Part shown: one piece after another, positions 1 through 5,111 of the stretch
Layout of the letters: each line of letters begins with the position of its first letter
Numbering within the stretch: the stretch's first letter is position 1
Source of the DNA: a bacterium
Lineage (GTDB): Bacteria; AUK180; JAQVHJ01
Reading direction: 5' to 3'
DNA: 7,671 nucleotides
Assembly: GCA_028696285.1 (NCBI GenBank)
Contig: JAQVHJ010000103.1
Location: 1-7,671 of the forward strand
Program-made: the position numbers and the translations under genes
Notes under the pieces: generated by a model
What the model saw: the letters and a program-made list of their open reading frames with translations, nothing else
What the model was told of the DNA's origin: nothing
The model's database searches: none

Positions 1-10
1 CTTCCGATCT
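1..10. other. Illumina adapter remnant at contig end
   Basis: The first ten bases, CTTCCGATCT, equal the 3' end of the common Illumina adapter (GCTCTTCCGATCT). They sit exactly at the contig edge, where untrimmed adapter is expected. They are probably not genomic, so the last codons of the leftward gene that runs through them should be ignored. A chance match of ten bases at this exact position is unlikely but cannot be excluded. Confidence 0.85.
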
Positions 11-172
11 TCGGGTTAAAATTGAAATTGCAGAATATAACTCTTTATCGGTTAATTCGTTCAATTCAGAGGCAAGGAGATCCTTCTGCTGCTCATTCAA
101 GTCCTTGACAATGTAAACCAGATATTCGCTTGTTTGAGAGTTTAAGCGTTTGTAAATATCAGCAATTCCCAT
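1..172 (-). CDS. Unrecognised protein, N-terminal part only (cut by contig end)
   Basis: I do not recognise this protein. About 54 genuine codons are visible, beginning MGIADIYKRLNSQ and followed by a highly charged, Leu-, Glu- and Lys-rich stretch (roughly residues 15-50) that should be helical. No signal peptide or membrane segment is visible. The ATG at 172 is chosen because GGAGG lies six bases upstream, an ideal ribosome binding site. The gene begins 37 bases after the stop of the ComEA-type gene on the same strand with no promoter visible between, so the two probably share a transcript. An ATG at 207 in another frame opens only 16 codons and is not a credible alternative. The final codons, from position 10 leftward, come from the adapter remnant. 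The real gene continues beyond the contig. Confidence 0.7.
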   Translation of the reverse strand, partial: MGIADIYKRLNSQTSEYLVYIVKDLNEQQKDLLASELNELTDKELYSAISILTRRSE

Positions 173-177
173 AAATT

Positions 178-182
178 CCTCC
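178..182 (-). promoter_or_regulatory. Ribosome binding site fixing the start of the partial gene
   Basis: GGAGG on the minus strand lies six bases before the ATG at 172. It is the strongest translation signal on this strand and decides the start of the truncated gene, favouring it over the ATG at 207, which overlaps the end of the upstream gene region and has no such site. Confidence 0.75.
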
Positions 183-209
183 GGTTTTTGGATCAGGGTA
201 GATTTTCAT

Positions 210-1373
210 TTAATCTCCTACAGTTAAATATGGTTTTATCTTTTCTAATGTTTTCGGACCTATCCTTGGAAGATTAGCTAAGTCATCAACACTTTTAAAC
301 GGCCCGTTCTCATCGCGGTAGTCTATAATACTCTGGGCAGTTTTCGGGCCTATTCCCGGGATTGTATCCAGCTCTTCAACATTTGCTGTGTTAATATTGA
401 TTTTCTTTCCCGATGAAGGGGGAGTATCAGAAGATGAATAGTTCGATTCAGTATCGGGGCTCTCTGTAACTTCATCTCCGCTTCCAACGGTAATGTACGG
501 TTTTAATGATTCAAATGTTTTTGGCCCGATCCCGCTGACATTCTGGATGTCTTCAATCCTCTTGAATGCACCATGAGAATTGCGGTATTCAATTATACTG
601 CTTGCTTTCGAAGGGCCTATTCCTTTTAATGTCTGCAATTCTTCAGAAGTGGCTGTGTTTAAATTTACCTTGCCGCCTGATGGGGAAGGCGATGGTTTGG
701 GTGTCGCGGGGTCCTTCGTTTCACTTTCTTTAGAATCAGGATTGTTTTTTGTTAGGGGCTTATAATTGTATTCGGTTGAGTCATTAGAGGTGCTTGTGTT
801 GTTTTTCTCTTCTAATGCTTTTTTATTGATTTCATCAAAGGACGCGTCAGTATTGTTCACGACAGGAGTGGGGGTAACAGGGGGAAGGTAATCGTAGGTT
901 TGATTATTGGTTTTAGAAGTATCGGTATTTTCAGATGGTTTCGGTTCAGGCTTTGGCTGGGGTTTGGGTTCTGGCTTCGGCTTGGGTTTTGGGTCAGGCT
1001 TGGGTGTCTCGGTGTTTTTTACAACGGTCTTTTCCTGCTTTGCTAAAATTAACTTGGCTTCGGAAAAATCCTGGCGCGACTCAGAAAGGAGCTTGAAGGA
1101 TTTAACAAAGTCTTCTTCTGTAATAGTGCATTCAATCGCCTGATCCAACTTTTTCTTTGCAGCTTCAAACTCGGGCGGGAGATTCTTGCCCTGATTCTGA
1201 ATCTCGAAATCTTCAAGTTCCTTCTTCAAATCCTGGATATTCTTCGCGATCTCTTCTTTACTGATAGGCTCTGACTCTTTTGCCGGAACAATAAAATAAG
1301 CAGCAATGCCCGAACCAAATAAAATTGTTAATATTATAACTATTATTTTCTGTAATCTTGAAAAGTAAAACAT
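210..1373 (-). CDS. Membrane-anchored protein with two tandem ComEA-type helix-hairpin-helix domains
   Basis: Numbered from the ATG at 1373, this is a 387-residue protein. Residues 9-29 form one hydrophobic membrane segment. A charged, probably coiled-coil region follows (about 38-118), then a Lys-Pro/Glu-Pro repeat stretch (about 124-146) and a long Ser/Thr/Asn/Pro-rich linker. Two homologous ComEA-type domains close the protein, at about 235-297 and 323-386. Each opens with an N[LI]NTA motif and carries two hairpins of the GIGP or RIGP type, which in this family bind the DNA backbone without sequence preference. The predicted topology puts the DNA-binding end outside the cytoplasmic membrane. 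ComEA proteins bind incoming DNA during transformation; usual ComEA is about 200 residues with one such domain, so this one is long and duplicated. An in-frame TTG at 1385 has no ribosome binding site; GGGAAGAG just before the ATG at 1373 supports that start, though its spacing is short. Function in uptake is inference. Confidence 0.88.
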   Translation of the reverse strand: MFYFSRLQKIIVIILTILFGSGIAAYFIVPAKESEPISKEEIAKNIQDLKKELEDFEIQNQGKNLPPEFEAAKKKLDQAIECTITEEDFVKSFKLLSESRQDFSEAKLILAKQEKTVVKNTETPKPDPKPKPKPEPKPQPKPEPKPSENTDTSKTNNQTYDYLPPVTPTPVVNNTDASFDEINKKALEEKNNTSTSNDSTEYNYKPLTKNNPDSKESETKDPATPKPSPSPSGGKVNLNTATSEELQTLKGIGPSKASSIIEYRNSHGAFKRIEDIQNVSGIGPKTFESLKPYITVGSGDEVTESPDTESNYSSSDTPPSSGKKININTANVEELDTIPGIGPKTAQSIIDYRDENGPFKSVDDLANLPRIGPKTLEKIKPYLTVGD

Positions 1374-1397
1374 AACTCTTCCCAAATTTATATTGTT

Positions 1398-1426
1398 ATT
1401 TTATCATATTTAACATAAAAAATCAA
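1398..1426 (-). promoter_or_regulatory. Promoter of the ComEA-type gene
   Basis: On the minus strand TTGATT (1426-1421) and TAAAAT (1403-1398) are separated by exactly 17 bases. They match the sigma-70 consensus at four and five of six positions. Transcription would start near 1391, leaving a leader of only about 18 bases before the ATG at 1373. The AT-rich surroundings make chance matches easier, so confidence is moderate. Confidence 0.55.
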
Positions 1427-1483
1427 TAAAAAAATTTATTATAATGATATTTTTATATGTTTTCAGAGTAATTTGTAAAAAAA

Positions 1484-1498
1484 ACAGGGACGGTTCTT
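1484..1498. repeat. ACAGGGACGGTTCTT motif, possible remnant of a dispersed repeat
   Basis: The run ACAGGGACGGTTCTT after a poly-A tract resembles a dispersed intergenic repeat core (GGGACGGTTC) that I recall from clostridia and other bacteria. Only one copy is visible here, so its status as a repeat in this genome rests on memory, not on the window. Confidence 0.35.
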
Positions 1499-1512
1499 TC
1501 ATTTTTATCATA

Positions 1513-1535
1513 GTGGAGAGTGGAAGGTGGAGAGT
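1513..1535. repeat. Short GTGGAGAGTG doublet
   Basis: GTGGAGAGTG occurs twice within about 23 bases, separated by three bases (GAA). It is a short degenerate minisatellite in the non-coding island. Confidence 0.5.
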
Positions 1536-1567
1536 GATAATGGAAGAGATGAACCGGAAGAATTTTT

Positions 1568-2005
1568 AACCACAGAGGACGCAGAGAAGATTTGTTAACC
1601 GCAGAATCGCAGAAGGATGAAAATTTACTTAGTTGATTTTAAGATTATGGCGATATACTGAACCCAAGAGCTTCGCATTGAAAATTTAAGATTGTAGATT
1701 GAAAATTTAAAATTTTGAATATAGCATTGTAAATGTTGTTGCAATGTTTAGTGCGGGTGATACTTGAATAGCATTTGAATGTGATATTTCACCGCAGAGG
1801 ACGCAGAGGACGCAGAGAAGATTTGTTAACCGCAGAATCGCAGAAGGATGAAAAATTACTTAGTTGATTTTAAGATGAATTTGATATGCTGAACCAAAGA
1901 GCTACGCATTGAAAATATTAGATTGAAAATTATTAATATAGCATTTCTGCAGTTGTTGCAGATATTTAGAGCATTCGCTACTTAGGCAGCAAGAGAATGT
2001 GAATT
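1568..2005. repeat. Tandem duplication of a roughly 220-base unit
   Basis: Two adjacent copies run from about 1568-1787 and 1788-2005. They share a 44-base identical run (1580-1623 and 1811-1854) in the segment starting CGCAGAGAAGATTTG, then diverge gradually with small insertions and deletions but keep recognisable blocks (TTAGTTGATTTTAAGAT, GCATTGAAAAT, ATATAGCATT, GTTGTTGCA). The second copy has one extra CAGAGGACG unit, as expected from slippage in the leading microsatellite. A weaker third relative follows at about 2690-2740. Confidence 0.8.
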
Positions 2006-2012
2006 TTATTTG

Positions 2013-2080
2013 CAACGGCAAATCATGCTCATGTCTTCGCATGATTTTACACGGATTTGCTGCGCAAATACACGGCAAGA
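2013..2080 (+). repeat. Two-hairpin element, copy 1
   Basis: The element begins CAACGG (2013-2018). Hairpin 1 has a 9-bp stem, AAATCATGC (2020-2028) with GCATGATTT (2039-2047), around a 10-base loop. The spacer contains ACACGG. Hairpin 2 is ATTTGC, loop TGC, GCAAAT (2055-2069). It ends ACACGGCAAGA (2070-2080). Copies 2 and 3 share the frame motifs but have different stems. No coding capacity is visible. Confidence 0.75.
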
Positions 2081-2083
2081 TTT

Positions 2084-2290
2084 AATATAAACAGGTGAGC
2101 ATAAATAGGTTATGCTCTATTAACGGATAGATACAGAAAAAAACAAAACTATGGATAAATTTGATTGTTAACTGATTAAAATTTAGAAAATCCCTCTTGT
2201 TTTACATTGATAAATTTAATCATCCTTGTTTTGTTTTTAATCTGTTCTATCCGTTAATGATGAATGCATTGCATTCAACCTGTTTATATT
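2084..2290. repeat. 207-base nested inverted repeat with side hairpins
   Basis: The outer arms AATATAAACAGGT (2084-2096) and ACCTGTTTATATT (2278-2290) pair perfectly over 13 bp. Just inside, each strand carries its own hairpin: GAGCATAA/TTATGCTC on the left (2097-2117) and TGAATGC/GCATTCA on the right (2261-2277). A second perfect 13-bp arm pair follows, ATTAACGGATAGA (2119-2131) with TCTATCCGTTAAT (2246-2258), then ACAGA/TCTGT and an 11-bp A/C-rich arm pair (2139-2149 with 2228-2238), then GGAT/ATCC. The centre (about 2163-2210) is unpaired. The fold is a cross-shaped structure like a MITE or a structured RNA. No transposase is present. Confidence 0.8.
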
Positions 2291-2445
2291 TTCTTTCTTA
2301 AAGTCCTTGATGGTAAAATACATATTTTTCCTTTTCTCTTACAAGTCTCGTACAAGTCCCTGTTGAAATTACACTCACCTTAAAATTAAGTATCACGTGC
2401 TTCTTAGTTCTAAGTACCAATTTAATTGAGTATAAATAAGCAGCG

Positions 2446-2489
2446 TGTTCGGCGCAGAGTCATGCATCCTTGTGGTGCATGATGTTCGG
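2446..2489. repeat. Hairpin bracketed by TGTTCGG direct repeats
   Basis: TCATGCA (2460-2466) pairs perfectly with TGCATGA (2476-2482) around a nine-base loop. The heptamer TGTTCGG stands on both sides (2446-2452 and 2483-2489) in the same orientation. A palindrome between short direct repeats could be an inserted element with target duplication, but it is too small to decide. Confidence 0.5.
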
Positions 2490-2515
2490 TAGTTGATAAT
2501 TAATATTCTTATTAG

Positions 2516-2587
2516 TCTTTCCCGTGTCTTGACGAAGTCAAGCAGTGTGAAATTAAAGGGGGCGGAGCGAGCTTTAATTTACCGTTG
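2516..2587 (-). repeat. Two-hairpin element, copy 2 (inverted)
   Basis: Read on the minus strand, it begins CAACGG (2587-2582). Hairpin 1 has a 9-bp stem, AAATTAAAG/CTTTAATTT (2580-2572 with 2558-2550), with a GC-rich 13-base loop. The spacer is CACACTG. Hairpin 2 is CTTGAC, loop TTC, GTCAAG (2542-2528), and the end is ACACGGGAAAGA (2527-2516). The frame matches copy 1 almost base for base while both stems differ completely yet remain paired. Confidence 0.75.
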
Positions 2588-2599
2588 TAAAAAAAAGAA

Positions 2600-2710
2600 A
2601 GCAGCAATATTAAATTTAAGCAACATAATACCTGAACAAATGTAACATGTTTATGTAAAACAAGAAATAAAGATTTAATATTGTTCATTATGTTTAGAGC
2701 AGTTGCTGCT
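2600..2710. repeat. 111-base imperfect inverted repeat
   Basis: AGCAGCAA (2600-2607) pairs with TTGCTGCT (2703-2710), AACATAAT (2622-2629) with ATTATGTT (2687-2694), and GAACAA (2634-2639) with TTGTTC (2681-2686). AATATTAAAT (2606-2615) can alternatively pair with ATTTAATATT (2673-2682), so two folds compete. It lies between copies 2 and 3 of the two-hairpin element and has no coding potential. Confidence 0.55.
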
Positions 2711-2739
2711 TAAAATTATATTGAGTGCTTTTTGATTAG

Positions 2740-2807
2740 CAACGGAAAATAGTAGTCATTTCATTCGCACTATTTTACACTGCCCGGAAATACCAGGACA
2801 TTGCAAG
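2740..2807 (+). repeat. Two-hairpin element, copy 3 (degenerate)
   Basis: It begins CAACGG (2740-2745). Hairpin 1 has an 8-bp stem, AAAATAGT (2746-2753) with ACTATTTT (2769-2776). The spacer is ACACTG. A weak second hairpin follows, CCCGG/CCAGG with one mismatch (2783-2797), and the end is ACATTGCAAGA. The upstream flank (about 2690-2740, TTTAGAGCA then GCTGCTTA) resembles the flank of copy 1. Confidence 0.6.
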
Positions 2808-2961
2808 ATTAAATTTAAAGATTTATAACCATGTTGAATACTACTGTCATCAACCCTGAAAAAATTAGTGTTTTTACCAGTTGACACTTTTGATAGGCAG
2901 AGTAGATGTCTTGATATAGTGTTTTGTAGAATGTACAATTAATAAAAAAGGAAAATAGTAA

Positions 2962-2990
2962 TTGACATCTATTCTTTTTACGTATATAAT
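2962..2990 (+). promoter_or_regulatory. Perfect consensus promoter of the serpin gene
   Basis: TTGACA (2962-2967) and TATAAT (2985-2990) stand exactly 17 bases apart, a full match to the bacterial sigma-70 consensus. The start point would be near 2997, giving a leader of about 15 bases that is almost entirely ribosome binding site. This predicts strong and largely constitutive expression, since no operator-like palindrome overlaps it. Confidence 0.9.
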
Positions 2991-3000
2991 AATATAAAAG

Positions 3001-3006
3001 AGGAGG
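3001..3006 (+). promoter_or_regulatory. Strong ribosome binding site of the serpin gene
   Basis: AGGAGG lies five bases before the ATG at 3012, the near-ideal sequence and spacing. It fixes the serpin start and, with the consensus promoter, points to high expression. Confidence 0.88.
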
Positions 3007-3011
3007 AACCA

Positions 3012-4229
3012 ATGAAAAAGAGTTTTGTTTTCATTTTTTCTGTATTATTGATATCCATTCTCACGATTTCCGTATTTTCGGGAGAGCCTGCCGAGGAATT
3101 GAGAAGGAAGAGTTATGTTGGCGGCATGAATAAATTCGGGTTCGATCTTTTCAATAATATTTTAGAAACTGATGGGATAAAGAATACTTTCATTTCACCG
3201 GCATCTATCAGTATTGCTCTCAGCATGGTAATAAATGGAGCGGATAAGGAAACCTATGAAGCCATGCATGAAACGCTCCAATTTAAAAACCTTAAATTAG
3301 ACGAGATCAATGAAGAGAGCCGGCTTATAATCAAGGAACTTCAGAACGCAGATAAAAAAGTTGAGTTAGAGATTGCCAATTCACTCTGGCTTCGGAAAGA
3401 CCAGAGTTTCAAGAAGGAATTCTTAGATGTAAATAAGAAGTATTTTGATGCAACAGTTTCTGTTGAAGATTTCAACGATAAAGCAACAGTGAAAAAGATA
3501 AATGACTGGGTAAAGAAGTCTACAAAGAAAAAGATCGAAAAAATCATTGATAAGATAGAGTCGGATACCATTGCTTTTCTTATTAATGCCATTTATTTTA
3601 AAGGTACCTGGAAGAGTGAATTTGATAAGGATGATACAAAAGAAGAAGAGTTCCTTCTGATTAATTATAACAAGAAACAGCATCCATTAATGTTCCAGGA
3701 AAATAAATTCAGATATGTTGAGACGGAGAATATTCAAGCGATACGTCTTCCTTACGGGAATGACAGGGTTTCAATGTATGTTTTTCTTCCTGCAAAGGAT
3801 TCAAGTATGAAGGAATTTTTGAAAGATTTAAATTACAACAAGTATCAGGGTTGGATTGGATTAATGGCTGAACATAAAGTAAAATTAAAACTGCCCAAGT
3901 TTAAATGTGAATATGATAAGACAATGAATGATCCGTTAAAAGCACTTGGAATGACGATTGCATTTAACAGGGACAAGGCCAATTTCGGTAAGATGTGTCC
4001 GATTCCGCCGAATGTATTTATTCAGAAGGTGCAGCATAAAACATTTGTTGAAGTAAATGAAGAGGGGACTGAGGCAGCAGCTGTTACTTCTGTCCACATG
4101 GGGATTAAGTCTGCCCCGCCAATGGATGTTTATGAAATGTATGTTAACCGGCCATTCTTTTTTACGATTCAGGATGATGGAACCGGTGTTATTTTATTTA
4201 TGGGTGTAATCTCAGATCCGGAGTTATAA
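3012..4229 (+). CDS. Secreted serpin (serine protease inhibitor)
   Basis: A full-length 405-residue serpin. Residues 1-23 form a signal peptide (MKK, hydrophobic core, likely cut after VFS-23); no lipobox cysteine is seen, so it should be exported free. The fold is complete: FISPASISIALSMV (60-73), NSLWLR (123-128), INAIYFKGTW (191-200), and a C-terminal signature VNRPFFF (378-384). The reactive-loop hinge EEGTEAAAVT (350-359) has Thr at P14 and small residues at P12-P10, typical of inhibitory serpins. Counting from Gly352 as P15 puts Lys366 at P1 and Ser367 at P1', followed by APP, which predicts a trypsin-like target. Serpins trap proteases by loop insertion; in bacteria they may defend against host, predator or self proteases. 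It is a single-gene unit with its own promoter, flanked by non-coding repeat islands. The target protease is inference. Confidence 0.97.
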   Translation: MKKSFVFIFSVLLISILTISVFSGEPAEELRRKSYVGGMNKFGFDLFNNILETDGIKNTFISPASISIALSMVINGADKETYEAMHETLQFKNLKLDEINEESRLIIKELQNADKKVELEIANSLWLRKDQSFKKEFLDVNKKYFDATVSVEDFNDKATVKKINDWVKKSTKKKIEKIIDKIESDTIAFLINAIYFKGTWKSEFDKDDTKEEEFLLINYNKKQHPLMFQENKFRYVETENIQAIRLPYGNDRVSMYVFLPAKDSSMKEFLKDLNYNKYQGWIGLMAEHKVKLKLPKFKCEYDKTMNDPLKALGMTIAFNRDKANFGKMCPIPPNVFIQKVQHKTFVEVNEEGTEAAAVTSVHMGIKSAPPMDVYEMYVNRPFFFTIQDDGTGVILFMGVISDPEL

Positions 4230-4302
4230 AGGTTCAAGAGTCTGTCTTCTGTAAATGTATACGCAGGAGCCATATTTGATTACAACTACGGGAAAGGGTA
4301 AG

Positions 4303-4317
4303 CTCGCGTTCAGCGAG
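4303..4317. repeat. Small CTCGC/GCGAG hairpin downstream of the serpin gene
   Basis: CTCGC (4303-4307) pairs with GCGAG (4313-4317) around GTTCA. It lies 74 bases after the serpin stop and has no T-run, so it is not a good intrinsic terminator. Confidence 0.4.
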
Positions 4318-4343
4318 ATAAATTATCGTGATTCGTGATTTGA

Positions 4344-4367
4344 AATGTAATGTAAAAACATTACATT
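4344..4367. repeat. Perfect 10-bp palindrome with AAAA loop
   Basis: AATGTAATGT (4344-4353) and ACATTACATT (4358-4367) pair perfectly around AAAA. A related but looser palindrome, ATGTAATG/CATTACAT, stands at 5112-5140, and both precede a REP-like element by the same distance. It is therefore part of a larger repeated unit. The AT-only stem makes a terminator role doubtful. Confidence 0.65.
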
Positions 4368-4428
4368 AATAAAATTTTGCATTATTAAATTATTTTGAAC
4401 TCTGCACGATACCTCTTTTGCATTCACA

Positions 4429-4470
4429 CCCACCATTGAAATGGTGGGCTAAAAGCGTTCTATCCCTACC
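4429..4470 (+). repeat. REP-like element, copy 1
   Basis: Hairpin 1 is CCCACCATT/AATGGTGGG (4429-4448) with a GA turn, followed by CTAAAAGCGTTCT and CCCTACC. In copies 2 and 3 the second part is a triloop hairpin (ATCCC TAC GGGAT type). Here its right half is missing and CCCTACC instead can pair with GGTAGGG at 4512-4518, so the second hairpin looks split by about 40 inserted bases. Confidence 0.75.
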
Positions 4471-4473
4471 AAA

Positions 4474-4490
4474 GATTTCTTTCAGAAATC
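4474..4490. repeat. TTC-triloop hairpin
   Basis: GATTTCT, loop TTC, AGAAATC: a perfect 7-bp stem with a three-base loop, inside the region that splits the second hairpin of REP-like copy 1. Confidence 0.6.
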
Positions 4491-4504
4491 TCAGTTCGAG
4501 TAAT

Positions 4505-4835
4505 CAATAAGGGTAGGGTTTGCTTCGCAAACGTTATTAAATAAAAGTATTGAATGCTGGTGGTACTCAATTAATTCTCAATCTCAATCTCAATCTCGGT
4601 CTGGATTAATATTCATATTTTTCTTTCCTTCAGGAGTTGACGGTAAGTAACCCCGGTCTTAAATCAGTAAGTGTATCAAGTATGAGTAGGGTTTACTGCG
4701 CAAACTTTATTTAATGCAAGTATTAAATGCTATTGATACTGAATTAATTCTCAATCTCTATCTCGATCTCGGTCTGGATTAATATTCATATTTTTCTTTC
4801 CTTCAGGAGTTGACGGTAAGTAACCCCGGTCTTAA
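4505..4835. repeat. Direct duplication, period 173 bases
   Basis: A unit running roughly from the GTAGGGTTT motif through CCCCGGTCTTAA occurs twice, with copy 1 at about 4513-4662 and copy 2 at about 4686-4835. The last 70 bases are identical (4593-4662 and 4766-4835), while the earlier part is diverged and has a short TCTCAATC-type microsatellite. The 3' end of copy 2 continues into a perfect palindrome that copy 1 lacks. Confidence 0.85.
4518..4532. repeat. TTC-triloop hairpin in duplication copy 1
   Basis: GTTTGC, loop TTC, GCAAAC: a perfect 6-bp stem. The equivalent place in the second duplicate (4691-4705) reads GTTTAC TGC GCAAAC, where one pair is lost, so the two copies have drifted. 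Confidence 0.55.
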
Positions 4836-4844
4836 GACCGGGGT
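4823..4844. repeat. Perfect 22-base GC-rich palindrome
   Basis: ACCCCGGTCTT and its exact reverse complement AAGACCGGGGT abut with no loop. A run of ten A follows at 4854, so on the minus strand this resembles neither a standard terminator nor an operator for a neighbouring gene. In duplicate copy 1 only the left half survives (ending at 4662). It resembles the stem of the REP-like elements in style. Confidence 0.7.
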
Positions 4845-5003
4845 CAAAGTACCAAAAAAAAAAACTATGCGAAGTTCAGATAAATTATGCCAATTTACAA
4901 ACATAAATGTAATGCTTGAACAACTCCTAACTCCTGGGCCGGCACCCTATTCTTCCTGCGATTCGTTTGTGATTGAAAAATTAAATAGAAGTATTAATAT
5001 TTA

Positions 5004-5048
5004 GTCCCGTAGGGACGATAGCCATTAGCCCAGCGTTTTAACGCTGGG
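5004..5048 (-). repeat. REP-like element, copy 2 (inverted)
   Basis: Read on the minus strand: hairpin 1 CCCAGCGTT/AACGCTGGG (5048-5029), spacer CTAATGGCTATC, hairpin 2 GTCCC, loop TAC, GGGAC (5016-5004). The layout matches copy 3, and stem bases differ in compensating pairs. The GTCCCTACGGGAC core resembles dispersed intergenic repeats I recall from several bacterial phyla. Confidence 0.75.
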
Positions 5049-5111
5049 TATAATTGATTTAAAATATTTTTTTAGAAGTTCAATATTTAAGTTTAAATAA
5101 TGATATCAATT

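Larger units (their letters stand above)
1430..2950. other. Non-coding, repeat- and palindrome-rich island
   Basis: No credible gene lies here: open frames are short, lack ribosome binding sites and cross palindromes. The island holds, in order, an ACAGGGACGGTTCTT motif, a GTGGAGAGTG doublet, a direct duplication of a CAGAGGACGCAGAG-type repeat unit, a 207-base nested palindrome, a hairpin bracketed by TGTTCGG, a 111-base inverted repeat and three two-hairpin elements. Several stretches resemble short degenerate repeats scattered between genes in many environmental bacteria (established knowledge, from memory). Confidence 0.8.

Noticed and set aside
907..1143. Gly/Phe-rich plus-strand frame
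   Set aside because: It is the complement of the Lys-Pro/Glu-Pro repeat stretch in the ComEA-type gene, which opens extra frames artificially.
2756..3012. Two short minus-strand frames before the serpin gene
   Set aside because: They run through two-hairpin copy 3 and the serpin promoter and have no recognisable product.
4344..4367. Intrinsic terminator for the serpin gene
   Set aside because: The stem is nearly all A and T, lies over 100 bases after the stop, has no T-run, and belongs to a repeated unit.
4810..5004. 64-codon TTG-started frame
   Set aside because: It starts inside the 173-base duplication, crosses the 22-base palindrome and the poly-A run, and has no ribosome binding site.
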